Below are positions 57,678 through 64,000 of a stretch of DNA of 64,000 bases, one piece after another (the stretch's first letter is position 1; every line of letters starts with the position of its first letter). This DNA comes from Halarcobacter sp. (GTDB lineage: Bacteria; Campylobacterota; Campylobacteria; Campylobacterales; Arcobacteraceae), in assembly GCA_030145305.1 (NCBI GenBank), contig JAQYVX010000001.1:356105-420104 (forward strand), read 5' to 3'. The position numbers were made by a program, and so were the translations under genes. Below the pieces are notes generated by a model. The model searched no databases, was not told where the DNA came from, and saw nothing but the letters and a program-made list of their open reading frames with translations.

Positions 57678-58736
57678 TTAAAATAAATCATCCATAATAT
57701 TTGTAGTTTTTTCTAATTCGTTATCATCAAGATGAGTATATATCATTGATGTATTTATATCAGCATGACCTAATGCTTCTTTTATTAAAAATACATCTTT
57801 TGTTTTTCTATATAATTGTGTTGCAAAGGTATGTCTTAAAAGATGAGTTCCTTTTTTGGCTTTTTTTATATTTGCCATTATTAAAACTCTATCTACAGCT
57901 CTTGAGATATAAGCTTGTGTTAATTTATCATTCTTTTTTGATTTAAATACTAAATCTTTTGTTTTTTTATTTAAATAATTTTGGTCAAAAAAATCTTCCA
58001 TATATTCTTTATTGATAAAAACTTCTCTATATTTATTACCTTTCCCAATAATAGAAATTTTATATAAGTTACCCTTTTCAGTTATATCTTCATATTTAAT
58101 ATCTAAAAGTTCTGTTGATCTAAGACCTGTAAATAATACAAGTTTTAACATAAAGCTATTTCTATAATATGAAATAGATTCTTTCTTATATTCATCCAAG
58201 GCAATTAGAAAACTTCTTATTTCATTTTCCTCCAAAAAAATTGGCACCCTAGCCTTAGGAATAATACTATTCTTTTCCCAGTTTCTTAAATCAATTCCAT
58301 AAATATGACTACTTCTATTTTTATTATAATTATTTTTATCTATAAAGTTGAAAAAATTAGTTATGGCTCTTCTCCAATTTCCTTTTGTTGCATTACTATG
58401 ACTACCCGTAGTAAGAGTTAGATACTTAATTAATAATTCAATATTAATTTCTCTCATTGATTCTAATTTTTGTTTTGATAAATAGTGATACAATTTTATT
58501 ATAGGTTGATGATAAAAACTAAGTCCACCATAGCCACAACTTCTTATTTTTCTTAAATAGTATTCTATTTCATCTATTATTTTTGAATTTTCAATTCTTA
58601 CAATTGTAAGATTAAATTCTTCTCTATTTTTCACTGTTCTTTGAGAAGTAGTTAGTGCTTTATTAACTATAAACTTTGTTACCCAAAAAATGAAACTTTT
58701 AGAAAATGTTCTTTCTTTATCTAATAAATATTTCAT
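57678..58736 (-). CDS. Second tyrosine recombinase (XerC/D-like)
   Basis: A 352-aa recombinase without an arm-binding N-domain. It has a SAM-like core-binding region, then the catalytic R in TGLRSTELL, HLLRHTFATQL (H-xx-R), GHADINTSMIYTH with the second His and the tyrosine nucleophile. It lies 2 nt after the DUF3987 gene and 5 nt before the methylase gene. It differs clearly from the integrase at 62220. It may resolve element multimers or act at Xer-like sites; this is inference. Confidence 0.9.
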   Translation of the reverse strand: MKYLLDKERTFSKSFIFWVTKFIVNKALTTSQRTVKNREEFNLTIVRIENSKIIDEIEYYLRKIRSCGYGGLSFYHQPIIKLYHYLSKQKLESMREINIELLIKYLTLTTGSHSNATKGNWRRAITNFFNFIDKNNYNKNRSSHIYGIDLRNWEKNSIIPKARVPIFLEENEIRSFLIALDEYKKESISYYRNSFMLKLVLFTGLRSTELLDIKYEDITEKGNLYKISIIGKGNKYREVFINKEYMEDFFDQNYLNKKTKDLVFKSKKNDKLTQAYISRAVDRVLIMANIKKAKKGTHLLRHTFATQLYRKTKDVFLIKEALGHADINTSMIYTHLDDNELEKTTNIMDDLF

Positions 58737-58738
58737 CT

Positions 58739-60538
58739 TTATATACTTTCATAAATATAATTTGTTCTATCAATTTTTTCTACTCTAAATATTCCTTGGT
58801 CTATTAATTCATCTAGCTTTTTAGCTGTTAAGTCTCTAATCCCTGTCGTAGCTTCACTTTTACTAATTCTTTTGTCTTTTTTAAATCTAATTTTATTTTG
58901 TAGTTTTTCTGCAATAGAATTAATTTTAAAATTTAACATTTTATTTTTCTGGAAGAGCTGTAGTATCTTATGATTTTCTTCAATGAAAATTTGCATAATA
59001 TATATTCCTTCTTTTATATATTCTAATGGAATTTGAAAAAGCTCACTTTTTACCACCTCTAATTTATTATATGCACTATTAAAAATATAACTAATCAATG
59101 CAAATTTCAATACATAAGTTGTAAGTCTATATGTTGCAGTTATTTCTTCATCACTTTCCGTTTCATAAACACTTATACTATAGTCATTAAACCATTTTTT
59201 ATAATAATCTTGGGCTTCTTTAGTTAATTTAAAAAGGGCAGGCTTTTCTCGATCTATATTCAACATTTCAATTACAAATTCCCCTACTTCTGAATATTGT
59301 AATGTATTAATTAAAAAATCTTTTATTTGAAGAGGTTTAAAATCTTCCCTAGTGTTATAACTAAAAAGATATCTAGCCATAAAACCACTTGCTATATCAT
59401 TTTTGTTAGTAGCTTCTAATAACCATTGTTCTGTAATTAAACCTACCTCGCATAATACAGGTCTTTTTAAAATAATACTTCCACCATTTACTAAACGTTT
59501 ATGTAATAACTCTCCATCAAAAACAGAAGTTTTTAAAGCTTTATATGACTTATCATTATTAGTTTTTTCAAGTTCTGCTCTCATTTCATCATAATAAACT
59601 ATTCCACCATTTTGATTATCTTGCAGAGATTTAATTTTTGCTTCTGGTGTACCTTCATTTTGAAATACTATGAGTTTTGGTTCTGGCTTATCTGGCTCCA
59701 TTTCATTTCTTTTATCATCTTTTGCAAGTTCCCTATAATTTTTCATATCAATTTTATATTGCTCTAGTTTTCCTTCATATTCATCATAAAGGTCATTCTG
59801 AATATCCCCAAAAATTGATTTTTTTGTATATCTATATAATGTTGATTTTGCTGCTAAACTAGATGGAGCAACAATAATACTCCAAATAACGGGATAAACT
59901 GTGATATTAATATTATTAGTAATCTGTGCCCTTGCTCCAACTAAACCGCCCATAGATGCCAAAACTGTAGAAAGAACCATACTAGAAGGATAATCATTTA
60001 TTTGTGTCAAATCTTTTACTAAATTACTTAAAAATGGAGATAGTCTATCAACATCAATACCACTATTAATATCTTCTTTTTCTCTCTTTTTTTCATATAT
60101 TGAAGATATCTTATTTAGTTCAAAAGTAGCTTTTCTTATAGCTTCATCACTACTACCTTTTTGTAATAATTGTTTCATCTTATTTGTTACAGAGTCAAGT
60201 TCTCTATGTTTATGATTCTCTTGTATTTGTTTTATATATGATTGTACATTTGTAGTTGGATTAGAACTCATAATATCTATTAAAATATTTTGGTATGAAT
60301 TGCCCAGGTCCTTAATAATAAATTCTTCATCTAATGGCATTTCTTTTTTATCAAGTTTAATCATTGACCCAAATACATTTTTATGGGCTTCATATATAAA
60401 AGATTCTTTGGTTAAATTTTTTGACTCTCTATCAAATAAATTACTATTAAATAAAAAACTACTTAATACTAATTTTTCAATATCAATCATATGTTTTATA
60501 TCTATTGAACTATTATTGTTTATTATGTTATTATTCAC
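58739..60538 (-). CDS. DnaB_N-DUF3987 fusion, predicted replication protein
   Basis: A 599-aa protein. Residues about 15-150 resemble the DnaB helicase N-terminal domain (DIEKLVLSSFLFN, SFIYEAHKNVFGSM). The rest is a DUF3987-type ATPase region. Its P-loop-like segment reads APSSLAAKST (two glycines of the Walker A replaced by alanine), and a Walker B-like stretch is VYYDEM. A C-terminal winged-helix-like region closes it. The start is GTG behind AGGTG. It is the probable replication protein of the element, but with an atypical P-loop. Confidence 0.85.
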   Translation of the reverse strand: MNNNIINNNSSIDIKHMIDIEKLVLSSFLFNSNLFDRESKNLTKESFIYEAHKNVFGSMIKLDKKEMPLDEEFIIKDLGNSYQNILIDIMSSNPTTNVQSYIKQIQENHKHRELDSVTNKMKQLLQKGSSDEAIRKATFELNKISSIYEKKREKEDINSGIDVDRLSPFLSNLVKDLTQINDYPSSMVLSTVLASMGGLVGARAQITNNINITVYPVIWSIIVAPSSLAAKSTLYRYTKKSIFGDIQNDLYDEYEGKLEQYKIDMKNYRELAKDDKRNEMEPDKPEPKLIVFQNEGTPEAKIKSLQDNQNGGIVYYDEMRAELEKTNNDKSYKALKTSVFDGELLHKRLVNGGSIILKRPVLCEVGLITEQWLLEATNKNDIASGFMARYLFSYNTREDFKPLQIKDFLINTLQYSEVGEFVIEMLNIDREKPALFKLTKEAQDYYKKWFNDYSISVYETESDEEITATYRLTTYVLKFALISYIFNSAYNKLEVVKSELFQIPLEYIKEGIYIMQIFIEENHKILQLFQKNKMLNFKINSIAEKLQNKIRFKKDKRISKSEATTGIRDLTAKKLDELIDQGIFRVEKIDRTNYIYESI

Positions 60539-60568
60539 TTCTCACACCTATTCAACGTTGAATATTTT

Positions 60569-60592
60569 AGAGAGCATTTATTGGAATGCTCT
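60569..60592 (-). terminator. Hairpin ahead of the DUF3987 gene
   Basis: Stem GAGAGCATT/AATGCTCTC with a 6-nt loop, lying between the 80-aa gene and the DUF3987 gene. On the minus strand it is followed by TAAAATATT, a weak U-tract. It could be a partial terminator or attenuator. Confidence 0.5.
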
Positions 60593-60599
60593 CCAAAGC

Positions 60600-60842
60600 C
60601 TATAGATTTGATCTAGAGCTTGAATTGAGACCTAAAAATATAAGTCCACCGATGATAAATATTTTCTTAGAATTTAAATTATTCATAGATTGCCCAGATA
60701 GATTTTTTTTAATTAAATCTACCCCTAATGACAATACAGTAGCACTAACAAGGCTATTTATATTTATTGATTTTTTATTTTGCATATTTTTATAAACAGT
60801 TAATGCAATATCTGCTATATTATTACTTATATATTTATTCAT
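60600..60842 (-). CDS. Small protein with one C-terminal membrane helix
   Basis: 80 aa, not recognised. It has a Lys/Asn-rich N-terminal part, then KIFIIGGLIFLGL as a possible membrane helix. A clear AGGAG lies 5 nt before the ATG, so it is probably real. It sits between two hairpins in the element. Confidence 0.65.
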   Translation of the reverse strand: MNKYISNNIADIALTVYKNMQNKKSININSLVSATVLSLGVDLIKKNLSGQSMNNLNSKKIFIIGGLIFLGLNSSSRSNL

Positions 60843-60872
60843 TTTTACTCCTAAGTATTCTTGAATATTAAC

Positions 60873-60902
60873 TCATCTTACTAATTGCCGTTAGTAAGAT
60901 GA
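60873..60902 (-). terminator. 12-bp perfect hairpin after micro-ORF
   Basis: TCATCTTACTAA / TTAGTAAGATGA with a 6-nt loop. On the minus strand the micro-ORF's last codons and stop fill one arm exactly. There is no U-tract. It is more likely a regulatory or processing hairpin than a simple terminator. Confidence 0.5.
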
Positions 60903-60926
60903 ACACCAATTTTTAAAACTTTTCAT
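60891..60926 (-). CDS. Possible 11-aa leader peptide (MKSFKNWCSSY)
   Basis: The upstream sequence AAAAGGAGGTGA is an almost perfect Shine-Dalgarno sequence, but about 13 nt from the ATG, a little far. The ORF ends in the 5' arm of the 60873-60902 hairpin. It is a candidate translation-linked attenuator, and could also be a spurious ORF. Confidence 0.35.
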   Translation of the reverse strand: MKSFKNWCSSY

Positions 60927-60952
60927 TCTAAATAAATCACCTCCTTTTAAAT

Positions 60953-61150
60953 TTAAGCTAACTCTTCAATAAACTCTTTTATAAGTCTTCTTTGAGTTTG
61001 TTTTCTTATGTTAATTGATTTAGCAAAATATTTAGTGATAATTGCGGTAGTCATCATGTAATCACACAATACGTATTCAACTAGATTCTCAATAGTTTGA
61101 CCACCTTTTAGTTCATCTTTTAACTTATCTCTTAATTCAAAGAAATCCAT
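60953..61150 (-). CDS. Small helical protein, 65 aa
   Basis: Not recognised. It is charged, with no signal peptide (FFELRDKLKDELKGGQTIENL...) and a basic C-terminal half. AAGGAG lies 7 nt before the ATG. It overlaps the AlpA-like gene by 14 bp, so the two are co-translated and the product may be a regulator partner. Confidence 0.65.
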   Translation of the reverse strand: MDFFELRDKLKDELKGGQTIENLVEYVLCDYMMTTAIITKYFAKSINIRKQTQRRLIKEFIEELA

Positions 61151-61352
61151 TATTTATCTCCTTTTGATTTACTTCTACTTTTCCATTTTCTATGATTGAA
61201 ATAAGTTCTGATCTTTTATAAACTATTCTACGTCCAAGTTTATAAAAGGGGAACATTTCTTTTTTTGAACGCCAGTTAGCTAATGTTTGTTTTGAATACC
61301 CTGTTAATTCAATAACATCATCAATTGTTAGATAAATGTCTATTTTTGACAT
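61137..61352 (-). CDS. AlpA-like helix-turn-helix regulator / excisionase
   Basis: A 71-aa MerR/AlpA-type protein with TIDDVIELTGYSKQTLANWR and PFYKLGRRIVYKRSELISIIE, the layout of AlpA/excisionase proteins that bind DNA and control P4-type integrases. AAGGAG lies 5 nt before the ATG. A 16-bp palindrome lies just upstream at 61408-61446. Confidence 0.85.
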   Translation of the reverse strand: MSKIDIYLTIDDVIELTGYSKQTLANWRSKKEMFPFYKLGRRIVYKRSELISIIENGKVEVNQKEINNGFL

Positions 61353-61407
61353 ATAAGCTCCTTATTAGTTAATTATTACTAGATAGAAGTATTATATAGT
61401 ATTACTT

Positions 61408-61446
61408 ATAGTTTTATTAAATTGATAGGTAATTTAATAAAACTAT
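61408..61446. repeat. 16-bp inverted repeat upstream of the AlpA-like gene
   Basis: ATAGTTTTATTAAATT-(7 nt)-AATTTAATAAAACTAT, perfect over 16 bp. A shorter palindrome (AAGTATTATATAGTATTACTT) lies next to it at about 61387-61407. It is a possible operator for the regulator or a terminator of the 61469 gene. Confidence 0.55.
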
Positions 61447-61468
61447 TAATATATTAGTATTTTATTTA

Positions 61469-62185
61469 TTAAATGAGAGGGATTTGTTTAGTTGCTTCTT
61501 GATAAACTCTATACACTTGAGTTTCTTGGTTGTTATAAAATTTATCTGCTAAGAATTTAATTATTGTTTTTTTTGAAGATATAAAATTATTGAATTTACT
61601 CAAACATTTTGGAGTTTGAACTATATCGTGAATAAAAATTAAGTCATATACAAAAAGCCTATTTCGAGTTGGTATCCTTTGTATTCTTTTTACGTTATTA
61701 TTAGACAGTTCAATTTTGAAGTTACTCTTAAAATATTGTAAAAAAGTAAATTCATTTGAATATTGGATTTTATTTCTTATATTTAGATAATCTGCTATTG
61801 TAAAAGGTTTTCCTTCAACAGTAGTTATTTTATACATCTCTTGTAATTGAATTACATAATCTTCAATATCATCTCTCAATACAAATAACCTATTTGATCT
61901 AAAAAAATATAAAAGACTTATGTCATATTCATCCAATGCATTATAATACTTAAAATATTCATTAAATAAATTTATCCATGTTTCATCTTTTAAACTATTG
62001 CTTTTATCAATTATACTAAGGATTTCACGATAATGTTGAATTAAATATGAATGAGGAAGAGTATCAATTTCTTTAAATCCATCATAATTCAACTCATCAT
62101 TATTTATTTTAGCCCATTCATCTTTTGGAATTATTACATGAGTCTTATTATTATTACTATCAAGAATATATTGTATGCTTTTCAT
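61469..62185 (-). CDS. Unknown protein with antitoxin-like N-terminus, 238 aa
   Basis: Function not recognised. The opening (QYILDSNNNKTHVIIPKDEW) resembles the N-terminal strand of RelB/Phd-style antitoxins (D-x-G-x-x-x-V-V-I-P). The remaining 200 residues match nothing I know and look helical and aromatic-rich. It lies 34 nt after the integrase stop on the same strand. No strong ribosome site is visible. Confidence 0.7.
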   Translation of the reverse strand: MKSIQYILDSNNNKTHVIIPKDEWAKINNDELNYDGFKEIDTLPHSYLIQHYREILSIIDKSNSLKDETWINLFNEYFKYYNALDEYDISLLYFFRSNRLFVLRDDIEDYVIQLQEMYKITTVEGKPFTIADYLNIRNKIQYSNEFTFLQYFKSNFKIELSNNNVKRIQRIPTRNRLFVYDLIFIHDIVQTPKCLSKFNNFISSKKTIIKFLADKFYNNQETQVYRVYQEATKQIPLI

Positions 62186-62219
62186 AAATGTTCTTTTATT
62201 ATTATTTTATTCATTTTAC

Positions 62220-63320
62220 TTAATTAAAAGTTAGTTTTTCATCAATTCTATTAAGATCTTCTACAATTTCTTTATCTGCAAGATCAATATATCTTTGAGT
62301 TGTTGAAATATCTTTGTGCGTCATCATTTTTTGTATTTTAAAAGCATTTAAACCATTTCTAGCTAGTACAGTTCCAAAATGGTGTCTCAAGCTATGCAAT
62401 GGTCTATAATCATCAGGAAGACCTGCTTTAAGTTTCATTTTATTTGCATGATACGATAATTTTCCTTTTCCTATTGCAACACCTGGGCTATCTTCAAATA
62501 TAAAGTCTTTAGTAAGTGTTCTTTGCGATTCTATAATTTCTTTTGCACTATTAGAAAGAAAATATATTTCATCATCTCCACTTTTGGCATCCACTATCTT
62601 AACCGTACTATTTTCATAAGAATAATGTTCCCACATTAATTTTAAAGGTTCAGCTCTTCTCATACCAGTTGCAAATATGAGTCTAACTATTTTTGACATA
62701 GTTTGATTATCATAATTGTCAATTACATTTAAATATTTATTTATTAATTCATCAGAATAAGACTCTGTTATCTTTTTATCTTTAATTGATAGATTCAATT
62801 TTATTATGGGAGCTGACTTAATGTATTCATATTCTATTGCATGATTAATCACTCTTTTATACATAGAATATGTTTTTTTAAATGTTTGCTCAGATATACC
62901 CTTTTCTATCATTATGGCATAGATTTTTTTTATATCTGAAGAACTAATATCTTTTAATTTTTTATTATAAAGTATATTACAATAGTTATCTAATCGTTGT
63001 AAATCTTGTTTAGCAGATTTAATTTTACCTTGTTTATCTGCATACCATTTATCAACTAAACATTTGAAAGTTAACTCTTTTCGATTATGCATATTGATTC
63101 CATAACGAATCTCATACAAAATATCATTTCTAATTTCATATGCTTTTTTAGCATTCATATATTGAGACTTTTTACCAACCGCCTTTTTCTTTTGTTTGCC
63201 ATTAGTCCTAAAAATAATATAGTAAGATAAATCAGGCTTACCTGCTGAAATAATATTTTTTAGTTCTTTATAATAAACACCTTCATACTTAGTATTATGT
63301 AAAATATCGTTGTTATTCAT
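62220..63320 (-). CDS. Phage-type tyrosine integrase
   Basis: A 366-aa integrase. The N-terminal arm-binding region (YEGVYYKELKN...YYIIFRTNGKQKKKAVGKKS) precedes the core-binding and catalytic domains. Catalytic residues are R in TGMRRAEPL, H-xx-R in LHSLRHHFG, H in THKDISTTQ and the tyrosine in RYIDLAD. GGGAG lies 6 nt before the ATG. It lies about 170 bp from the tRNA-Thr att site, fitting the recombinase that integrated the element. Confidence 0.95.
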   Translation of the reverse strand: MNNNDILHNTKYEGVYYKELKNIISAGKPDLSYYIIFRTNGKQKKKAVGKKSQYMNAKKAYEIRNDILYEIRYGINMHNRKELTFKCLVDKWYADKQGKIKSAKQDLQRLDNYCNILYNKKLKDISSSDIKKIYAIMIEKGISEQTFKKTYSMYKRVINHAIEYEYIKSAPIIKLNLSIKDKKITESYSDELINKYLNVIDNYDNQTMSKIVRLIFATGMRRAEPLKLMWEHYSYENSTVKIVDAKSGDDEIYFLSNSAKEIIESQRTLTKDFIFEDSPGVAIGKGKLSYHANKMKLKAGLPDDYRPLHSLRHHFGTVLARNGLNAFKIQKMMTHKDISTTQRYIDLADKEIVEDLNRIDEKLTFN

Positions 63321-63335
63321 TAATTACTCCCAATA

Positions 63336-63400
63336 AAAGGTAACACACTTTCCATAAATAGGTATTAAAAAGGCAACATTTTAATAGTATTTAATAGTAT
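63336..63400 (+). repeat. Candidate arm-type sites, right pair, and 10-bp tandem repeat
   Basis: AAAGGTAACA (63336-63345) and AAAGGCAACA (63369-63378), 33 bp apart (three helical turns). TTAATAGTAT is repeated twice in tandem at 63381-63400. They lie between the integrase gene and the att site. The remainder of 63401-63493 shows nothing else. Confidence 0.5.
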
Positions 63401-63493
63401 TTAATTATAACTAAAAGTAAATAAATTTTATAAGTATGTCGATAAATAGGAGCATAAAGTAATGAAAAGTAGTTATTAGTATTTTTAGAATGA

Positions 63494-63510
63494 TGGTGCC
63501 CACAGCGGGA
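63494..63510. repeat. attL: 17-bp direct repeat, proximal copy
   Basis: TGGTGCCCACAGCGGGA inside the 3' end of tRNA-Thr. Confidence 0.9.
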
Positions 63511-63569
63511 ATCGAACCTGCAACCTCTTGCTTACCATGCAATTGCTCTACCGTTGGAGCTATGCGGGC
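63494..63569 (-). tRNA. tRNA-Thr (GGU), attachment site
   Basis: 76 nt including CCA. The acceptor GCCCGCA pairs with TGTGGGC (one G-U), anticodon GGT is in loop ATGGTAA, and the T-loop is TTCGATT. Its 3' 17 nt are the att core shared with 55978-55994. The gene remains whole because the element restores its 3' end. Confidence 0.93.
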
Positions 63570-63682
63570 TATAAAATTTAATATAAACAATTTAAATAAA
63601 TTGATGGCTGAAATTCTAGCCTAGCTAACTTAAAATATAGTTTAATTTAAAAAAAGACTTACTAATATAAAAATGAAACTAG

Positions 63683-63820
63683 TTATTGTCTTTTATAAGC
63701 ATCTTTATTAGGTATCATTTTCTTAGGACCAAATGATTTATTTCCAACAAAACTAGAAGGTTTCTTTAATATAGGCTCTTTAACTATAGTTATAGTTGCT
63801 TTTAAACTTTTTTCTGACAT
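63683..63820 (-). CDS. Small basic protein, 45 aa
   Basis: A short ORF with AAGGA 7 nt before its ATG. The product is basic, rich in lysine, proline and serine (KEPILKKPSSFVGNKSFGPKK). Not recognised. The position between the rRNA terminator and tRNA-Thr and the good ribosome site suggest a real small gene. Confidence 0.5.
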   Translation of the reverse strand: MSEKSLKATITIVKEPILKKPSSFVGNKSFGPKKMIPNKDAYKRQ

Positions 63821-63867
63821 ATAATAATCCTTGTAGTATTATTTTCTAAAGGGCCCAAAACCCCAGG

Positions 63868-63919
63868 CAAAAAAAAAGCTTCATGTAAGCCAACAGGAAG
63901 GTTGGATTAGATGAAGCTT
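63868..63919 (-). terminator. Rho-independent terminator of the rRNA operon
   Basis: The outer stem AAGCTTCAT/ATGAAGCTT encloses an inner CCAAC/GTTGG stem, followed on the minus strand by nine T. It lies about 60 bp past the 5S rRNA 3' end. A small AAAAAGAT/ATCTTTTT hairpin between them may be a processing stem. Confidence 0.85.
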
Positions 63920-63976
63920 GTATGTAAAAACTGTGCCTTAAAAAGATGAATATCTTTTTGAGAAACAATACTCAAG

Positions 63977-64000
63977 AGCTGGCAGCGGCCTACGTTTCCA
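63977..64000 (-). rRNA. 5S rRNA, 3' end only
   Basis: The last bases on the minus strand read TGGAAACGTAGGCCGCTGCC then AG. This fits the 3' end of bacterial 5S rRNA (GUAGGCCGCUGCCAG). The gene runs off the right edge. The terminator at 63868-63919 supports the end of an rRNA operon. Confidence 0.75.

Larger units (their letters stand above)
55978..63510 (-). mobile_element. Integrated satellite-like element in tRNA-Thr
   Basis: Bounded by a 17-bp direct repeat identical to the 3' end of tRNA-Thr (55978-55994 and 63494-63510). The integrase gene is next to the intact tRNA, the standard layout. All eight recognised genes are on the minus strand. They are a phage-type integrase, an antitoxin-like protein, an AlpA-like regulator, two small proteins, a DnaB_N-DUF3987 protein, a second tyrosine recombinase and an adenine methylase. 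No capsid, terminase, tail or conjugation gene was recognised. The far end is a gene-free, iteron-rich stretch. Confidence 0.88.

Noticed and set aside
60300..60795. Plus-strand ORFs opposite the DUF3987 and 80-aa genes
   Set aside because: Antisense to better-supported genes with ribosome sites; no motif in the translations.
55978..63510. Retron, toxin-antitoxin or CBASS-type defence system
   Set aside because: No reverse transcriptase, cyclase or clear toxin motif was found; only an antitoxin-like N-terminus was noted.

Overview
The window looks like the chromosome of a member of the Campylobacterota, most likely Arcobacter or a close relative. It is very A+T-rich with densely packed genes, and the core genes look like those of that group: PgbA-type envelope protein, CmoA, KdsA, MurA, and histidine kinases with an HQWRQP H-box. 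This assignment rests on protein recognition by eye; no search was run.

Layout. 1-9539 is one long minus-strand run: gltB, gltD, an inositol-monophosphatase family gene, a ferredoxin, ppx, waaC and the start of a lipid A acyltransferase. 9814-14026 is a plus-strand DctP-type TRAP transporter locus with two closely related binding proteins, one of them a lipoprotein. 14137-15102 holds thioredoxin and a 2-Cys peroxiredoxin. 15764-25431 is an iron block: an FbpABC-type ferric ABC transporter, then an imelysin / di-haem oxidoreductase / imelysin / sterol-desaturase-like / cytochrome c peroxidase operon, each group preceded by a Fur-box-like palindrome. 25492-37226 is mostly signalling: an ABC1 kinase with a phasin-like partner, a Cache-domain histidine kinase with a divergent response regulator, a radical SAM operon, and a response regulator / EAL / FIST / histidine kinase operon. 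tRNA genes (Gln, Gly x2, Met-type CAU, Ser) and one decayed tRNA copy lie in the gaps. 38043-55976 is housekeeping: pyrF, nusB, ribH, kdsA, a K+ channel, a DMT exporter, murA, an orphan secretin, YigZ, tlyA, ribF, an Mrr-like nuclease, cmoA, bcp, a PgbA-like protein, glcD and yihY.

55978-63510 is a 7.5-kb integrated mobile element in the 3' end of a tRNA-Thr gene, bounded by a 17-bp direct repeat. It carries an integrase beside the tRNA, an AlpA-like regulator, small proteins, a DnaB_N-DUF3987 replication protein, a second tyrosine recombinase and a D12-class adenine methyltransferase. Its far end has over 900 bp without genes, including 11 copies of an 8-bp iteron (GTCTWAAT) in both orientations. 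Candidate integrase arm sites (AAAGGYWACA) occur as pairs inside both ends. No capsid, packaging or conjugation gene is recognisable, so it looks like a P4- or satellite-type replicon and is the strongest candidate for something undescribed. The window ends with a small 45-aa ORF, a strong terminator and the 3' end of a 5S rRNA gene.

Other signals worth attention are five genes whose -10 box lies 6-7 nt from the ATG (predicted leaderless mRNAs), an ABC1 kinase gene that seems to start at AUA, and a leader-peptide-like micro-ORF ending inside a perfect hairpin in the element.
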